From NCBI GenBank assembly GCA_958412345.1, contig CATYSO010000002.1:62001-126000 (forward strand): a stretch of 64,000 nucleotides of DNA. The letters run 5' to 3'. This DNA comes from an uncultured Collinsella sp. Its GTDB lineage: Bacteria; Actinomycetota; Coriobacteriia; Coriobacteriales; Coriobacteriaceae. Below the pieces are notes generated by a model that saw nothing but the letters and a program-made list of their open reading frames with translations, had not been told where the DNA came from and made no database searches. Positions 43,573 to 52,685 of the stretch are shown here, piece after piece (the stretch's first letter is position 1; every line of letters begins with the position of its first letter). The position numbers were made by a program, and so were the translations under genes.

Positions 43573-45531
43573 ATGACGATTCGGGCGATGGGGCCGAACG
43601 GACAATACAAGACTGGATTGGATGTTGTCAGTGCGGCGCTGCCCGAGCTGCTGGCGCCGGCGGGCGGGCTCGACCAGATGCTTGCGGCCATCGCCGCGGG
43701 TGCCGATGCCATCTATGCGGGGTTGGGCGGCTTTAACGCCCGTGTGAGCGCCCACGGCTTTACGGATGACGAGTTTGCGCGCGGCTGTGCTGTGGCGCAT
43801 GCCCATGGCGTGCGTGTGTACGTGACGCTCAACGTGTTCGTTTTTGACGATGAGTTGTCCGACGCCGTGGCGCTGGGGACGCATGCACTGGAGCTGGGCG
43901 CCGATGCTCTGATTGTCGCCGATGCCGGGTTGGCTTGTGCACTGCGCGCGGCGATTCCCGGGGTCGAGATTCACCTGTCCACGCAGGCGGGCGTTCATAG
44001 CGAAGGCGCCGTGCGGCTTGCCGCCGATGAGTTGGGGGTCGAGCGCGTGACGACGGCGCGCGAGCTGACGGTCGACGAGATTGCGACGCTCTGTGCCACG
44101 GGCGTGCCCATCGAGGTATTCTGCCACGGTGCGATTTGCATCGGCTATTCGGGGGCGTGCGAGTTCTCGGCCCTGCGGCGTGGACGATCGGCGATGCGCG
44201 GCGACTGCACGCAGCCGTGCCGTCTGGCGTACGACCTAGTGGACGAGGCGGGACAGAGCGTTGTCGCCGTCGAGGGGGATCGCCTGCTGTGCCCGCGCGA
44301 CTATCTGGGTATTGCGCATCTGCCCGAGCTTGTAGATGCCGGCGCGGCGTCGCTCAAGATCGAGGGGCGCATGAAGAACCCCGATTACGTATTCAACGTT
44401 GTGCGGGTGTGGCGCCGGGCGCTCGATATGCTGTGCGACGGCGCGTGGGACCCCGGTGCCGTGGAAGAGCTTGAACGCGAGCTGGGAAGGTCGTTTAACC
44501 GTGGGTTTACCGACGCGTATCTGCGGGGGCGTTCGGGTGCCGAGCTGATGAGTTTTGAGCGCGCAATTAACCAGGGCGTGCGCGTGGGGCGCTTGGTCGC
44601 TGTGGGCCACGAAGAGGTGACCGTTGAGCTCGACGCCGCCGTGGCAGCGGGTGACACGCTCGAGATTCGGTTTTATCCGGGTGTCGACGCGCGTCCCGAT
44701 GTGCCCAAGCGCTGGCCGCAGGTGCCCTGCCCGGTGGATGCCGCAGCGGGGAAGCGCGTCGTCGTGCATTGCAAGCGTAAGGTGGATGCGGGCTGCGAGG
44801 TGTACCTGATTCGCAGCGCTGGCGTGTTGGATCAGACGGCGGCGGTGTTGGAGCGCATGCGGGCCGAGGCGGATGCGATTGCGCCCGTTGCGCGTGCCGT
44901 TGAGGTGCTGCCCTTTGAGGACGTTGCGGTGGATGGCGGTGCGTCGGCGGAGTTGGTGGAGTGCGCGGCTCCCGCTCGCATGGTTTTTGCTTGGCAGCTG
45001 ATGGATGCCGACCCGCGCGGAGAACTCGATTTGTCCGACGCCGTTGTGGTGCTTGACGAGGTGTGCCGCACGGGTGACGCTGACCGGACCCGCTCGCTGA
45101 TGCAGCGTGCCGGGCGCGTCGTCTGCCGCAACCTGGGACAGGTGGCGATGGCTCGCGAGCTGGGCGTGACGTTTGACGTGGCGGCGCCGGTGTTCTGCGC
45201 GAATCGGGTCACGCTTACCTGGCTGCGCGGACTCGGGGCGGGGCGGGTGTACTTGTCGGCCGAGTTGCTCGGCAATGATGCGGAGCGTATTGCCGAGCTT
45301 GCCGCTTGTCCCGGTGTCTTGGGGCCTGTCGATGCCGACCGTCCCGAGCTCATGGTGTGCGAGCACTGCTTGCTGATCGCCGAGGGCGTCTGCGCTACGG
45401 ATGCGACGGGGCAGGTCCATTGTCGTGACTGCTCGCGCCGTCGGCAGGTACGCTATCTGGTCGAGCGTGACGGTACACGTCTGCCGGTCGCCGTTGACGC
45501 GTGCGGCAGGACGAGGATTTTCCTGTCGTAG
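43573..45531 (+). CDS. U32-family protein with C-terminal extension
   Basis: The 652-residue protein has the U32 core at 1-400: ELLAPAGG, AGADAIYAGLGGF, EVFCHGAICIGYSGAC, GDCTQPCRL and KIEGRMKNPDYV. A C-terminal region includes a cysteine pair-rich segment (CEHCLLIAEGVC, CRDC) that may bind metal. U32 members hydroxylate tRNA or rRNA or act in prephenate-dependent modification; older names say peptidase. ATG 43573 follows AAGGAG. It is divergent from the penicillin-binding protein gene and is a paralogue of the gene at 1-903. Confidence 0.88.
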   Translation: MTIRAMGPNGQYKTGLDVVSAALPELLAPAGGLDQMLAAIAAGADAIYAGLGGFNARVSAHGFTDDEFARGCAVAHAHGVRVYVTLNVFVFDDELSDAVALGTHALELGADALIVADAGLACALRAAIPGVEIHLSTQAGVHSEGAVRLAADELGVERVTTARELTVDEIATLCATGVPIEVFCHGAICIGYSGACEFSALRRGRSAMRGDCTQPCRLAYDLVDEAGQSVVAVEGDRLLCPRDYLGIAHLPELVDAGAASLKIEGRMKNPDYVFNVVRVWRRALDMLCDGAWDPGAVEELERELGRSFNRGFTDAYLRGRSGAELMSFERAINQGVRVGRLVAVGHEEVTVELDAAVAAGDTLEIRFYPGVDARPDVPKRWPQVPCPVDAAAGKRVVVHCKRKVDAGCEVYLIRSAGVLDQTAAVLERMRAEADAIAPVARAVEVLPFEDVAVDGGASAELVECAAPARMVFAWQLMDADPRGELDLSDAVVVLDEVCRTGDADRTRSLMQRAGRVVCRNLGQVAMARELGVTFDVAAPVFCANRVTLTWLRGLGAGRVYLSAELLGNDAERIAELAACPGVLGPVDADRPELMVCEHCLLIAEGVCATDATGQVHCRDCSRRRQVRYLVERDGTRLPVAVDACGRTRIFLS

Positions 45532-45627
45532 GTGCCGCGTCGCGTCAGTTTGTTATCATAAGAGAGTTTATGGACTTCCAGCACCGCCGTTTTCGGCGAG
45601 GGTGCTATAGCAAAAGGAGGATACCCA

Positions 45628-46839
45628 ATGCTGTCTGTTGACGAGCAAATGCGTATCATCACCTCGGGCGCTGCCCAAATCGTCCCCGAGGCCGACCTTC
45701 GCAAGAAGCTTGAGAAGGGCGAGCCCCTCAACATCAAGCTCGGCGTCGACCCCACCAGCCCCGACCTGCACCTGGGCCACGCCGTGCCGCTGCGCAAGAT
45801 GCGTCAGTTCCAGGACCTGGGCCACAACGTCACCCTCATCATCGGCAACGGTACCGCGTTGATTGGCGACCCTTCGGGCAAGAATTCCACCCGTCCGCAG
45901 CTTTCGCAGGAGCAGATCGAGGCCAACGCCGAGACCTACGTGAGCCAGGCCATGAAGATCCTGGATCCCGAGAAGACCACCATCGTGCACAACGGTGACT
46001 GGATCTTGTCGATGGATCTGGCCGGTCTGCTGCAGGTGTGCTCCAAGTTCACCGTCGCTCGTATTCTCGAGCGCGACGACTTTACCAAGCGCTACCAGTC
46101 CCAGACGCCGATCGCCCTGCACGAGTTCCTGTATCCCGTGATGCAGGCATACGATTCGGTCATGATTAAGGCTGACGTGGAGATGGGCGGCACCGACCAG
46201 CTCTTCAACCTGCTCGCCGGCCGCGAGCTCATGGAGAAGATGGGCATGGAGCCGCAGATTGCGCTCACCATGCCGCTGCTCGAGGGCACCGACGGCGTGC
46301 GCAAGATGTCCAAGTCCTATGGCAACTACATCGGCCTGACCGACGCTCCCAAGGATATGTTCGGCAAGACCATGTCCATCCCCGACGAGATGATCGGCAA
46401 GTACTATCGTCTGGCCAGCTCGCTCGCCCCGGCCGAGGTCGACAAGATCGACGCCGCCCTGGCCGACGGTTCTGCCGACCCCTACGAGCTCAAGCGCGCT
46501 CTGGGCCGCGACCTGTGCGATACCTACCACGGCGCCGGCGCCGGCGACGAGGCCCAGGCCGAGTTCGACCGTGTGTTCAAGGAGGGCCAGCTCGCCGACT
46601 TCCCCGAGAAGCACGTTGAGCTGACTGTTAACGACGAGGGCCAGATCTACCTCGCCGGCCTGCTCAAGGACTTGGGTCTTTCGGCCAGCGCCGGTCAGGC
46701 CCGCCGCGACATCGACGGCGGCGGCGTCAAGATCAACGGCAAGGCTGTGGCTCCCAAGAGCTACAACATCGATCCGAGCGCCCTCAAGCTGGGTGACACC
46801 CTCTCCGTGGGCAAGCGCAAGGGTTTCAAGTTGGTCTAA
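45628..46839 (+). CDS. tyrS: Tyrosyl-tRNA synthetase
   Basis: The 403-residue class I synthetase has the HLGHAVPL (HIGH) and KMSKS motifs and a C-terminal S4 domain (SASAGQARRDIDGGGVKING). AAAGGAGG precedes ATG 45628. The 97-bp gap upstream is too short for a T-box leader. Confidence 0.97.
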   Translation: MLSVDEQMRIITSGAAQIVPEADLRKKLEKGEPLNIKLGVDPTSPDLHLGHAVPLRKMRQFQDLGHNVTLIIGNGTALIGDPSGKNSTRPQLSQEQIEANAETYVSQAMKILDPEKTTIVHNGDWILSMDLAGLLQVCSKFTVARILERDDFTKRYQSQTPIALHEFLYPVMQAYDSVMIKADVEMGGTDQLFNLLAGRELMEKMGMEPQIALTMPLLEGTDGVRKMSKSYGNYIGLTDAPKDMFGKTMSIPDEMIGKYYRLASSLAPAEVDKIDAALADGSADPYELKRALGRDLCDTYHGAGAGDEAQAEFDRVFKEGQLADFPEKHVELTVNDEGQIYLAGLLKDLGLSASAGQARRDIDGGGVKINGKAVAPKSYNIDPSALKLGDTLSVGKRKGFKLV

Positions 46840-46868
46840 CGAGCGAGTTGACCTCACAAGTGCAATAA

Positions 46869-46903
46869 GGCCGCAGCCGGGAATCCCGACTGCGGCCCTA
46901 TTT
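46869..46903 (+). terminator. Terminator-like hairpin after tyrS
   Basis: GGCCGCAG pairs with CTGCGGCC with an inner CGGGA/TCCCG; a weak TATTTG follows. Confidence 0.7.
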
Positions 46904-46904
46904 G

Positions 46905-46930
46905 TTACGCGGTTTTACCAAACCGCGTAA
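46905..46930. repeat. Perfect 11-bp hairpin
   Basis: TTACGCGGTTT and AAACCGCGTAA pair around TACC. Confidence 0.85.
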
Positions 46931-46947
46931 CCGGTCGACGCTGCAAG

Positions 46948-47044
46948 CCCGCCAGAGCGGCAATCTGCCTTTCAACTTCGGCGGCATGACCATAAGGTCA
47001 ATGCCGCCTCGTTTCAAGGCACCTTGCTCACTCTGGCGGGTTTT
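46948..47044. repeat. Long rod-like hairpin, possible structured RNA or MITE-like element
   Basis: Ends CCCGCCAGAG (46948) and CTCTGGCGGG (to 47040) pair perfectly. Further nested pairing is GCAA/TTGC, TGCCTT/AAGGCA, GGCGGCAT/ATGCCGCC and GACC/GGTC with a final ATAA loop. A TTTT follows. The whole about 93-nt unit folds as a rod with small internal loops. Confidence 0.7.
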
Positions 47045-47081
47045 CGCTGTCGTTACCAAAACAGCGGCGCTGCCGTTGTTG

Positions 47082-47137
47082 TAGTCGTTTGGGACGTTCT
47101 TGAATGACTAGTCGTTTAAGAACGTCCCAAACGACTA
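47082..47137. repeat. Perfect 20-bp inverted repeat
   Basis: TAGTCGTTTGGGACGTTCTT (47082-47101) is exactly complementary to 47118-47137; the 16-nt spacer repeats TAGTCGTTT. A related piece is at 49123-49146. Confidence 0.9.
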
Positions 47138-47170
47138 TTGGTGCAAAGCAGCCTGCCCCCATTGCGCCAA
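47138..47170. repeat. TTGGTGCAA hairpin repeat, copy 1
   Basis: TTGGTGCAA (47138-47146) and TTGCGCCAA (47162-47170) pair with one G-T. A similar element is at 61574-61640. It directly abuts the preceding inverted repeat. Confidence 0.7.
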
Positions 47171-47295
47171 GCGGCGTGTGCCGTTAAGCGGAAGGGGTGT
47201 TAGCGGGGCTTCCTTTTGGGCATACAATGGCTATTGGTTTGCTGCGGTGAAGGTCTGTCCGCTCCGTAGCTTTTTCTACGGTTAAAGGAGTATGT

Positions 47296-49116
47296 ATGTC
47301 CGTTGAGGTCATGAGGACTGTGATCGAGGCCGCCGAGGGCCGCGTGCCCGTCGACACGCTGTTTACCAATGCGCAGATCGTCGACGTGTATGGCCAGCGT
47401 GTGGCGCCCGGTAGCGTTGCCGTCAAGGACGGTGTGATCGTCGGCGTGCTCTACGATGGTCGCGACGATGCCGCTGGCACCTACGAGGCAACTGAGGTCA
47501 TCGACTGCCAGGGTCGCTATCTCGCTCCCGGTTTTATTGACGGGCATTTGCATATCGAGTCTTCAAACATCCGTCCCGCCGAGTATGCTCGCATGGCCGC
47601 GACGCGCGGTACTACTACCGCCATTGCCGACAGCCACGAGATTGCCAATGTTGCCGGTCTCGACGGCTTGCGCTTTATGATCGAGGACGGCCGCCGCGCA
47701 CCCATCTCCATCAAGTACATGATGCCTTCGTGCGTGCCCGCACTGCCCGACGAGCAGGCCGGTGCCGTTATTTCGGCTGCCGATATGCAGGCGTTTTTTG
47801 CCGAGCATCCAGGCGATGTCTTTGGCCTGGGCGAAATGATGAACCTGCCGGGCGTCTTTATGGCCGACCCCGAGACCTGTGCTCGCATCGATGCTGCCAA
47901 CCAGACGCCGTCCAAGCAGGTTGACGGCCACGCGCCGCTCGTTGCCGGTAAGGACCTCAACGCCTATGCCGCAGCAGGTATTATCGCCGACCACGAGTCG
48001 ACGATTCCCGAGGAGGCACTCGACAAGCTGTCCCGCGGCATGTATGTGATGCTGCGTGAGGGCACGTGCAGCCACGACCTGGCCAATTTGTCCCCGATGC
48101 TGCTGGAGAACCCTGCCCGCGCCCGCCGCTGCTGCTTTGCGACCGACGACCGCGCTCCCTCCGACGCGCTTTCGACCGGCATGATCGACAATGCCTGCCG
48201 CGTGGCCATCGAGGCCGGTATCGACCCGGTGGTCGCTATCTCTATGGCGTCCCTCTCCACGGCTGAGGCATTTGGCTTGGACCACGGCTGCCGCAACCCG
48301 CACGAGCTGCGTGGTGCGATTGCCCCGGGCAAGCGTGCCGACCTGCTGGTGCTCAACGACCTGACGTTTGCCACGGCTCCGCATCGCGTATATGCCGCCG
48401 GCGTGCTCGTGGCGCAGGACGGCACCTTTGTGGGCGAGATCGCGCCCGAGATGGCCGAGGTTGCGGCCCTTGCCGATGAGCTGCGCGCCTCCGTTAAGCT
48501 GCCGAAGCTTTCGCTCGACGTGTTCGACTATGCCTTTAAGCCGGGCGAGGCCGTGATCGACGTGGTGCCGGGTAAGGCCATCACGGGTATGGCTCGTCCC
48601 GAGACTGACGAGGGCCTGCGCCGCATTATGCTGATCGAGCGCCATGGCCGCGGCGTGTCACTGCAGGCCGAGGGCGCCGACGGTGACGGTCCCGCGGGTC
48701 TGGGCCTGGTCGGCAAGCATATCGGTCGCGGCTGGGTGCGCGGCTTTACCATCACGGGCGGTGCCATCGCCTCGACGATTGGCCACGATTCGCACAACGT
48801 ATGCGTCGTGGGCGATAACGCTGCCGATATGATGGCGGCTGTTGAAGCCGTGGGGCAGGGCGGCCACGTGCTGGTGCGCAATGGCGAGGTCGTGGCGCGT
48901 ATTCCGCTGGCGCTCGGCGGCCTGATGAGCGAGGGCACGGCCGAGGATGTCGCCGCGCAGCACGACGACTTTATGGTCAAGGCGCGCGCCATGGGTATTG
49001 AGCCACCGCTCGATCCCATCATGGGCATCATCTTCCTGCCCCTGCCGGTGATCCCGACACTCCGTATCCGCCCCGAGGGCATGTTCGACGTCACCACCTT
49101 CACCTACGCCGTCTAG
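47296..49116 (+). CDS. ade: Adenine deaminase
   Basis: The 606-residue amidohydrolase converts adenine to hypoxanthine and ammonia. Metal motifs are GFIDGHLHIESSN (near 75-88), DSHEIANVAG and DGHAPLVAG, with the C-terminal domain (SGGAIAST-like TITGGAIASTIGHDSHN). ATG 47296 follows AAAGGAG. It can feed hypoxanthine to the molybdenum hydroxylase pathway encoded at the start of the window, though it is 19 kb away and separately transcribed. Confidence 0.95.
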   Translation: MSVEVMRTVIEAAEGRVPVDTLFTNAQIVDVYGQRVAPGSVAVKDGVIVGVLYDGRDDAAGTYEATEVIDCQGRYLAPGFIDGHLHIESSNIRPAEYARMAATRGTTTAIADSHEIANVAGLDGLRFMIEDGRRAPISIKYMMPSCVPALPDEQAGAVISAADMQAFFAEHPGDVFGLGEMMNLPGVFMADPETCARIDAANQTPSKQVDGHAPLVAGKDLNAYAAAGIIADHESTIPEEALDKLSRGMYVMLREGTCSHDLANLSPMLLENPARARRCCFATDDRAPSDALSTGMIDNACRVAIEAGIDPVVAISMASLSTAEAFGLDHGCRNPHELRGAIAPGKRADLLVLNDLTFATAPHRVYAAGVLVAQDGTFVGEIAPEMAEVAALADELRASVKLPKLSLDVFDYAFKPGEAVIDVVPGKAITGMARPETDEGLRRIMLIERHGRGVSLQAEGADGDGPAGLGLVGKHIGRGWVRGFTITGGAIASTIGHDSHNVCVVGDNAADMMAAVEAVGQGGHVLVRNGEVVARIPLALGGLMSEGTAEDVAAQHDDFMVKARAMGIEPPLDPIMGIIFLPLPVIPTLRIRPEGMFDVTTFTYAV

Positions 49117-49122
49117 TCATCG

Positions 49123-49146
49123 GGGACGTTCTTAAACGACTAGTCG
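49123..49146. repeat. Partial copy of the GGGACGTTCTT repeat
   Basis: This 24-bp piece matches 47091-47114 at 22 of 24 positions, just after the ade stop codon. Confidence 0.65.
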
Positions 49147-49322
49147 CCTGCGACGCTCTTTGGCGTGTCGCCTGACGCTGCGACCGTGGGACCTCTGGCG
49201 CGCGTGAGCTATTTGCTAGGTCCTTGTAACGTTTATGTCTGCGGGGTCTTATTCGTGCTCCCTTTGGGTACGGTGGGTTCGGATAGATGCCCGATTCCAA
49301 CAAGCCCGAAGGGAGCTTTTCT

Positions 49323-50117
49323 ATGTTTAAACTGATTGCATCCGATATGGACGGCACGTTGCTTGACGAAAACAGCCAGGTGCCTCCCGAGACCTACGAA
49401 CTGATTTTGGCGCTACGCGAGCATGGCGTGCATTTTGCCGTATCGTCAGGCCGCCGCTACGATCGCCTGTGCGAGTTCTTTGCACCCGTTCGCGACAAGA
49501 TGGACTTTGTCGCCGCTAACGGCGCCCAGGTCTACGCCGACGGCAAAATGGTAGACCGCGAGGTGTATTCGCACCTGGCGGTTCGAAAGCTCGCCCAGGC
49601 CGTCGCGACGTTTCCCAATCTGCATCTTGCGCTCTTTGACCGAACCAAGTCCTTTTTGCTCGATGACGAGAGCAAGTTCGTGCGCGAGGTCGATAAGGAC
49701 CTTCCCAATGCCGAGCGCATTTGGGAGCTGCCAGATCCCAGCGTAAATATCATCAAAGCGAGTGTCTTTTGCGACGACGGTGCCGTTATGGACAGTGCGT
49801 ACGTGCTACAGCGCGAACTCGGTCAGCTCTTTACCTTTGCGCCTTCGGGTAACGCATGGATCGATGCCATGCAGCCCGGTGTGTCGAAGGCTTCGGGCAT
49901 CGAGCAGCTCGCGGAGCATTATGGCATTGGACGCGATGAGGTCATGGCGTTTGGCGACTCGATGAACGACTACGAGATCATTCGCTTTGTCGGCACGGGT
50001 TGCGCGATGGAAAACGCGCGTCCTGCACTCAAGGCAGTCGCCGATCGCGTGGTGGGGTGCAACCGCGACCACGCTGTCCAGCAAGAACTCCGCCACGTTC
50101 TGGAGAGCCTCGCCTAA
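49323..50117 (+). CDS. Cof-type HAD-superfamily phosphatase
   Basis: The 264-residue protein has HAD motif I DMDGTLLD (near 8), motif II SSGRR, and motif III/IV VMAFGDSMNDYEII. The C2 cap of the Cof subfamily lies between. Such enzymes dephosphorylate sugar phosphates or nucleotides with broad specificity. ATG 49323 follows GAAGGGAG. The substrate cannot be assigned. Confidence 0.93.
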   Translation: MFKLIASDMDGTLLDENSQVPPETYELILALREHGVHFAVSSGRRYDRLCEFFAPVRDKMDFVAANGAQVYADGKMVDREVYSHLAVRKLAQAVATFPNLHLALFDRTKSFLLDDESKFVREVDKDLPNAERIWELPDPSVNIIKASVFCDDGAVMDSAYVLQRELGQLFTFAPSGNAWIDAMQPGVSKASGIEQLAEHYGIGRDEVMAFGDSMNDYEIIRFVGTGCAMENARPALKAVADRVVGCNRDHAVQQELRHVLESLA

Positions 50118-50118
50118 T

Positions 50119-50246
50119 CCGGCAGATGGGGACGTTCCCGTTCTGCCGGCAGCCGGGGACAGTCCTTGCAGCTTTTCGCGAAGAGTGTCCCCAACGACTA
50201 CTGTGACTGGGGCAGCTAATTTGGGACGGGGCTATTTTAGCTGCCC
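50119..50246. repeat. Three hairpin repeats between convergent HAD genes
   Basis: CCGGCAGA/TCTGCCGG (50119-50149), GGGGACA/TGTCCCC (50155-50192) and GGGCAGCTAA/TTAGCTGCCC (50210-50246). The last resembles the 25490-25562 element (shared AGCTAATTTGGGA). They probably stop transcription of both genes. Confidence 0.75.
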
Positions 50247-50259
50247 TGCCGGGCTGCTG

Positions 50260-51102
50260 CTAGGCGAGGGCAGCCATGATGGTGCGGGCGACGCCGTCGT
50301 GGTCGTTGTCGAACTCGGTGATGGCGTCGGCGGCGTCGCGGTCCTCGGGCTCGGCGTTGATCATGGCCATGCCGTGGCCCGCTGCCTGCAGCATGGGGAT
50401 GTCGTTGATGTTGTCGCCGAAGGCCCAGGCGTCGGCGAGACGCTCGCCCAGGTGCTCGCATAGCCACGTGAGGGCCGTTCCCTTGGTGGCGCCCTTGCCC
50501 ATGACCTCGATATTCATGGCGTACGAACGCGTGACCTCAATCCCGCCGAGCGTGTCGAGCTCCGCCGCGATGGCGTCGCGATCGGCCGGGTCGTGCCAGT
50601 ACATGGCGATGCGCTCGAGCATCTCGACCTCGTCGATCTTGCTGTCGATATCCATGTCGATCGGTGTTCGTGTGCGCTTGAGCGAAGCCGCGATGTGGGG
50701 GTCGCCGCCGCAGAATTCGTCCAGGCGCGTGTAGAGTGAGCGGGGGAGGAAGCACTGCCCGTCCGCGAAGATATCGAAGGTCACATCGTGGCCGGCGGCA
50801 ATGCTATGGATGCGATGGGCGATGCCGCGATCGAGTGGACGGCTCAAAATGCGCGTAGCACGTGAGGCATCGGTGGGCACGTCGTCGTCGAGCTGCCAGA
50901 CGCTGGCACCGTTGGCGCAGACCGCGTAGTGTACGGCGGGGTGGGCGAGGACGGATTCAAAGACGCCCGACAGCGGGCGCCCCGTGCAGGGCACAAACTC
51001 AATACCGCGGCGCGCAAGCTCGTCGAGCATCGCCCAGGTGGCGTCGCTCATCTGCTTATCACTCGTCAGCAGCGTTCCATCCATATCGGAAAACACAATC
51101 AT
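50260..51102 (-). CDS. HAD-superfamily phosphatase (Cof type)
   Basis: The 280-residue protein has SDMDGTLLTSDKQ at the N-terminus, CTGRPLSG as motif II and DAWAFGDNINDIPML as motif IV, with a C2 cap. It is a second Cof-family hydrolase convergent with the first and only distantly similar. Its substrate is unknown. A terminator of the citrate synthase gene lies just upstream on the same strand. Confidence 0.92.
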   Translation of the reverse strand: MIVFSDMDGTLLTSDKQMSDATWAMLDELARRGIEFVPCTGRPLSGVFESVLAHPAVHYAVCANGASVWQLDDDVPTDASRATRILSRPLDRGIAHRIHSIAAGHDVTFDIFADGQCFLPRSLYTRLDEFCGGDPHIAASLKRTRTPIDMDIDSKIDEVEMLERIAMYWHDPADRDAIAAELDTLGGIEVTRSYAMNIEVMGKGATKGTALTWLCEHLGERLADAWAFGDNINDIPMLQAAGHGMAMINAEPEDRDAADAITEFDNDHDGVARTIMAALA

Positions 51103-51123
51103 TCGATGCAGCCCTTTCTACTG

Positions 51124-51166
51124 GCAAAAAAAGCGTGGCCGAGGGCGGTGATGCCCTGGCCACGCT
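51124..51166 (-). terminator. Intrinsic terminator of the citrate synthase gene
   Basis: AGCGTGGCC and GGCCACGCT arms with an inner GGGC/GCCC stem, followed on the minus strand by TTTTTTT. Confidence 0.92.
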
Positions 51167-51189
51167 CGGGTTCTATAACGGTTCACGCC

Positions 51190-52608
51190 CTAGCGATCGG
51201 CGAGCGGCTTGTACTCCAACGGCTCGATAACCGGGCGATACGCGGGACGGATGATGCGGTGCGCGCAGAAGAGCTCTTCCATGCGGTGCGCCGACCAGCC
51301 GGCCATGCGGGCGACGGCAAATAGCGGCGTAAAGAGCGTCTCGGGCACGCCGAGCATCTTGTAGATAAAGCCCGTGTACAGGTCGATGTTGGCGCAGATG
51401 GGCTTGGTCATGCCGTGATCGCGCATCACTTGCGGGGCCAGGCGCTCGATGCGCTCGATGAGCGCGAACTCCTCGCCCAAGTCCTTCTTGGCGGCAAGCG
51501 TGCGCGCGTAACGGCGGCACACCTCGGCGCGTGGGTCGCTCAGCGTGTAGACGGCGTGGCCCATACCGTAGATGAGGCCGGTGCCGTCGAAAGCCTGCTT
51601 GTCGAGGATCTTGCCCAGGTAGGCCGCGACCTCGTCCTCGTTTTCCCAGTTGGAAACATGCGCGCGGATGTCCTCGTGCATGGACACGACTTTGGCGTTG
51701 GCGCCGCCGTGACGCGGACCCTTGAGCGAGCCGATAGCCGCGGCGTAGGCAGAATACGGGTCGGTGGCCGAAGAGGACAGCACGCGGCAGGCGAACGTGG
51801 AGTTGTTGCCGCCGCCGTGCTCTGCATGCAGCATGAGCATCACGTCGAGCAGCATGGCTTCGTCGCGGTTGAATGCCATGCCGCCGCGCAACACCTGCAG
51901 GATGGTCTCGGCGGTGGAAAGGCCGGGTGTGGGGTGCGGCACATGAACCTCGGAGCCGCGGCGCTTGGCGACCGAGGCCATATGCGCGAAGGCGGCGATG
52001 CGGGGGAGACGGGAGAGCATGGAAATGGCGACGTCGATTTCGTGCTCGGGTGTAATGACGTCGGGTTCAGCGTCGAAGGCGTAGAGCAGCAGCACGGCGC
52101 GCTGAAGCACATTCATGATGCTCGACGACACCGTGGTCATGGGGAACTCTTTGACGTACTCGTCGCTCAGATGCCTAAAAGCGCCCAGACGTTCACAAAA
52201 GCCGTCGAGCTCCTCTTTGTTGGGCAGCGAGCCCGTGATGAGCAGGTAGGCGACCTCTTCGTAGCCATAGCGATTCTCGGCCTGGGCGTTGTTGACTAGG
52301 TCCTCGATGCTGTAGCCGCGAAGCGTGAGCTTGCCCTGATCGGGCACGACCTTTCCGTCGACCTTGTTGTAGCCGTGCACATCCGAGATACGAGTGAGGC
52401 CCGCGACCACGCCCGAGCCGTCGGCATTGCGCAGGCCGCGCTTGACATTGTGCTCGACAAACAGGCCCTCGTCATAAGGGTCGGTCGGCAGGCCGTGGTA
52501 GAGGTTTTCGCTCTCAGGCGAAATCTGGCGGCTTGCTTCGTAATCCAGAACCAGGCGGCTCAAGTGGTCATCGAAGCGGTAATAGATTTTCTTGGCGTCG
52601 TAGGCCAT
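51190..52608 (-). CDS. Citrate synthase family protein
   Basis: The 472-residue enzyme condenses acetyl-CoA with oxaloacetate (or propionyl-CoA in methylcitrate synthases). The catalytic histidines are in LHAEHGGGNNSTF and GMGHAVYT; GPRHGGAN is the CoA-loop motif. The N-terminal extension of about 90 residues is typical of Gram-positive 'type II-like' forms. ATG 52608 is preceded by GGAGAGGAG. No other TCA-cycle gene is in the window, so it may serve glutamate synthesis. Confidence 0.93.
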   Translation of the reverse strand: MAYDAKKIYYRFDDHLSRLVLDYEASRQISPESENLYHGLPTDPYDEGLFVEHNVKRGLRNADGSGVVAGLTRISDVHGYNKVDGKVVPDQGKLTLRGYSIEDLVNNAQAENRYGYEEVAYLLITGSLPNKEELDGFCERLGAFRHLSDEYVKEFPMTTVSSSIMNVLQRAVLLLYAFDAEPDVITPEHEIDVAISMLSRLPRIAAFAHMASVAKRRGSEVHVPHPTPGLSTAETILQVLRGGMAFNRDEAMLLDVMLMLHAEHGGGNNSTFACRVLSSSATDPYSAYAAAIGSLKGPRHGGANAKVVSMHEDIRAHVSNWENEDEVAAYLGKILDKQAFDGTGLIYGMGHAVYTLSDPRAEVCRRYARTLAAKKDLGEEFALIERIERLAPQVMRDHGMTKPICANIDLYTGFIYKMLGVPETLFTPLFAVARMAGWSAHRMEELFCAHRIIRPAYRPVIEPLEYKPLADR

Positions 52609-52685
52609 GCGCGCTCCTCTCCGGGCCGCATCGGGGTGACTTGCATGGGCATGCGCGCGTCAGGCTATCCCCAGCGGCTTGTTCG

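Larger units (their letters stand above)
46840..47295. other. tyrS-ade gap filled by tandem hairpin elements
   Basis: The 456-bp gap holds five successive hairpin elements, listed separately, and then about 125 bp with the ade promoter and ribosome site (TTAAAGGAG). I see no gene. Confidence 0.6.

Noticed and set aside
45532..45627. T-box riboswitch before tyrS
   Set aside because: The gap is only about 96 bp and lacks the T-box and specifier stem; no leader of that type fits.
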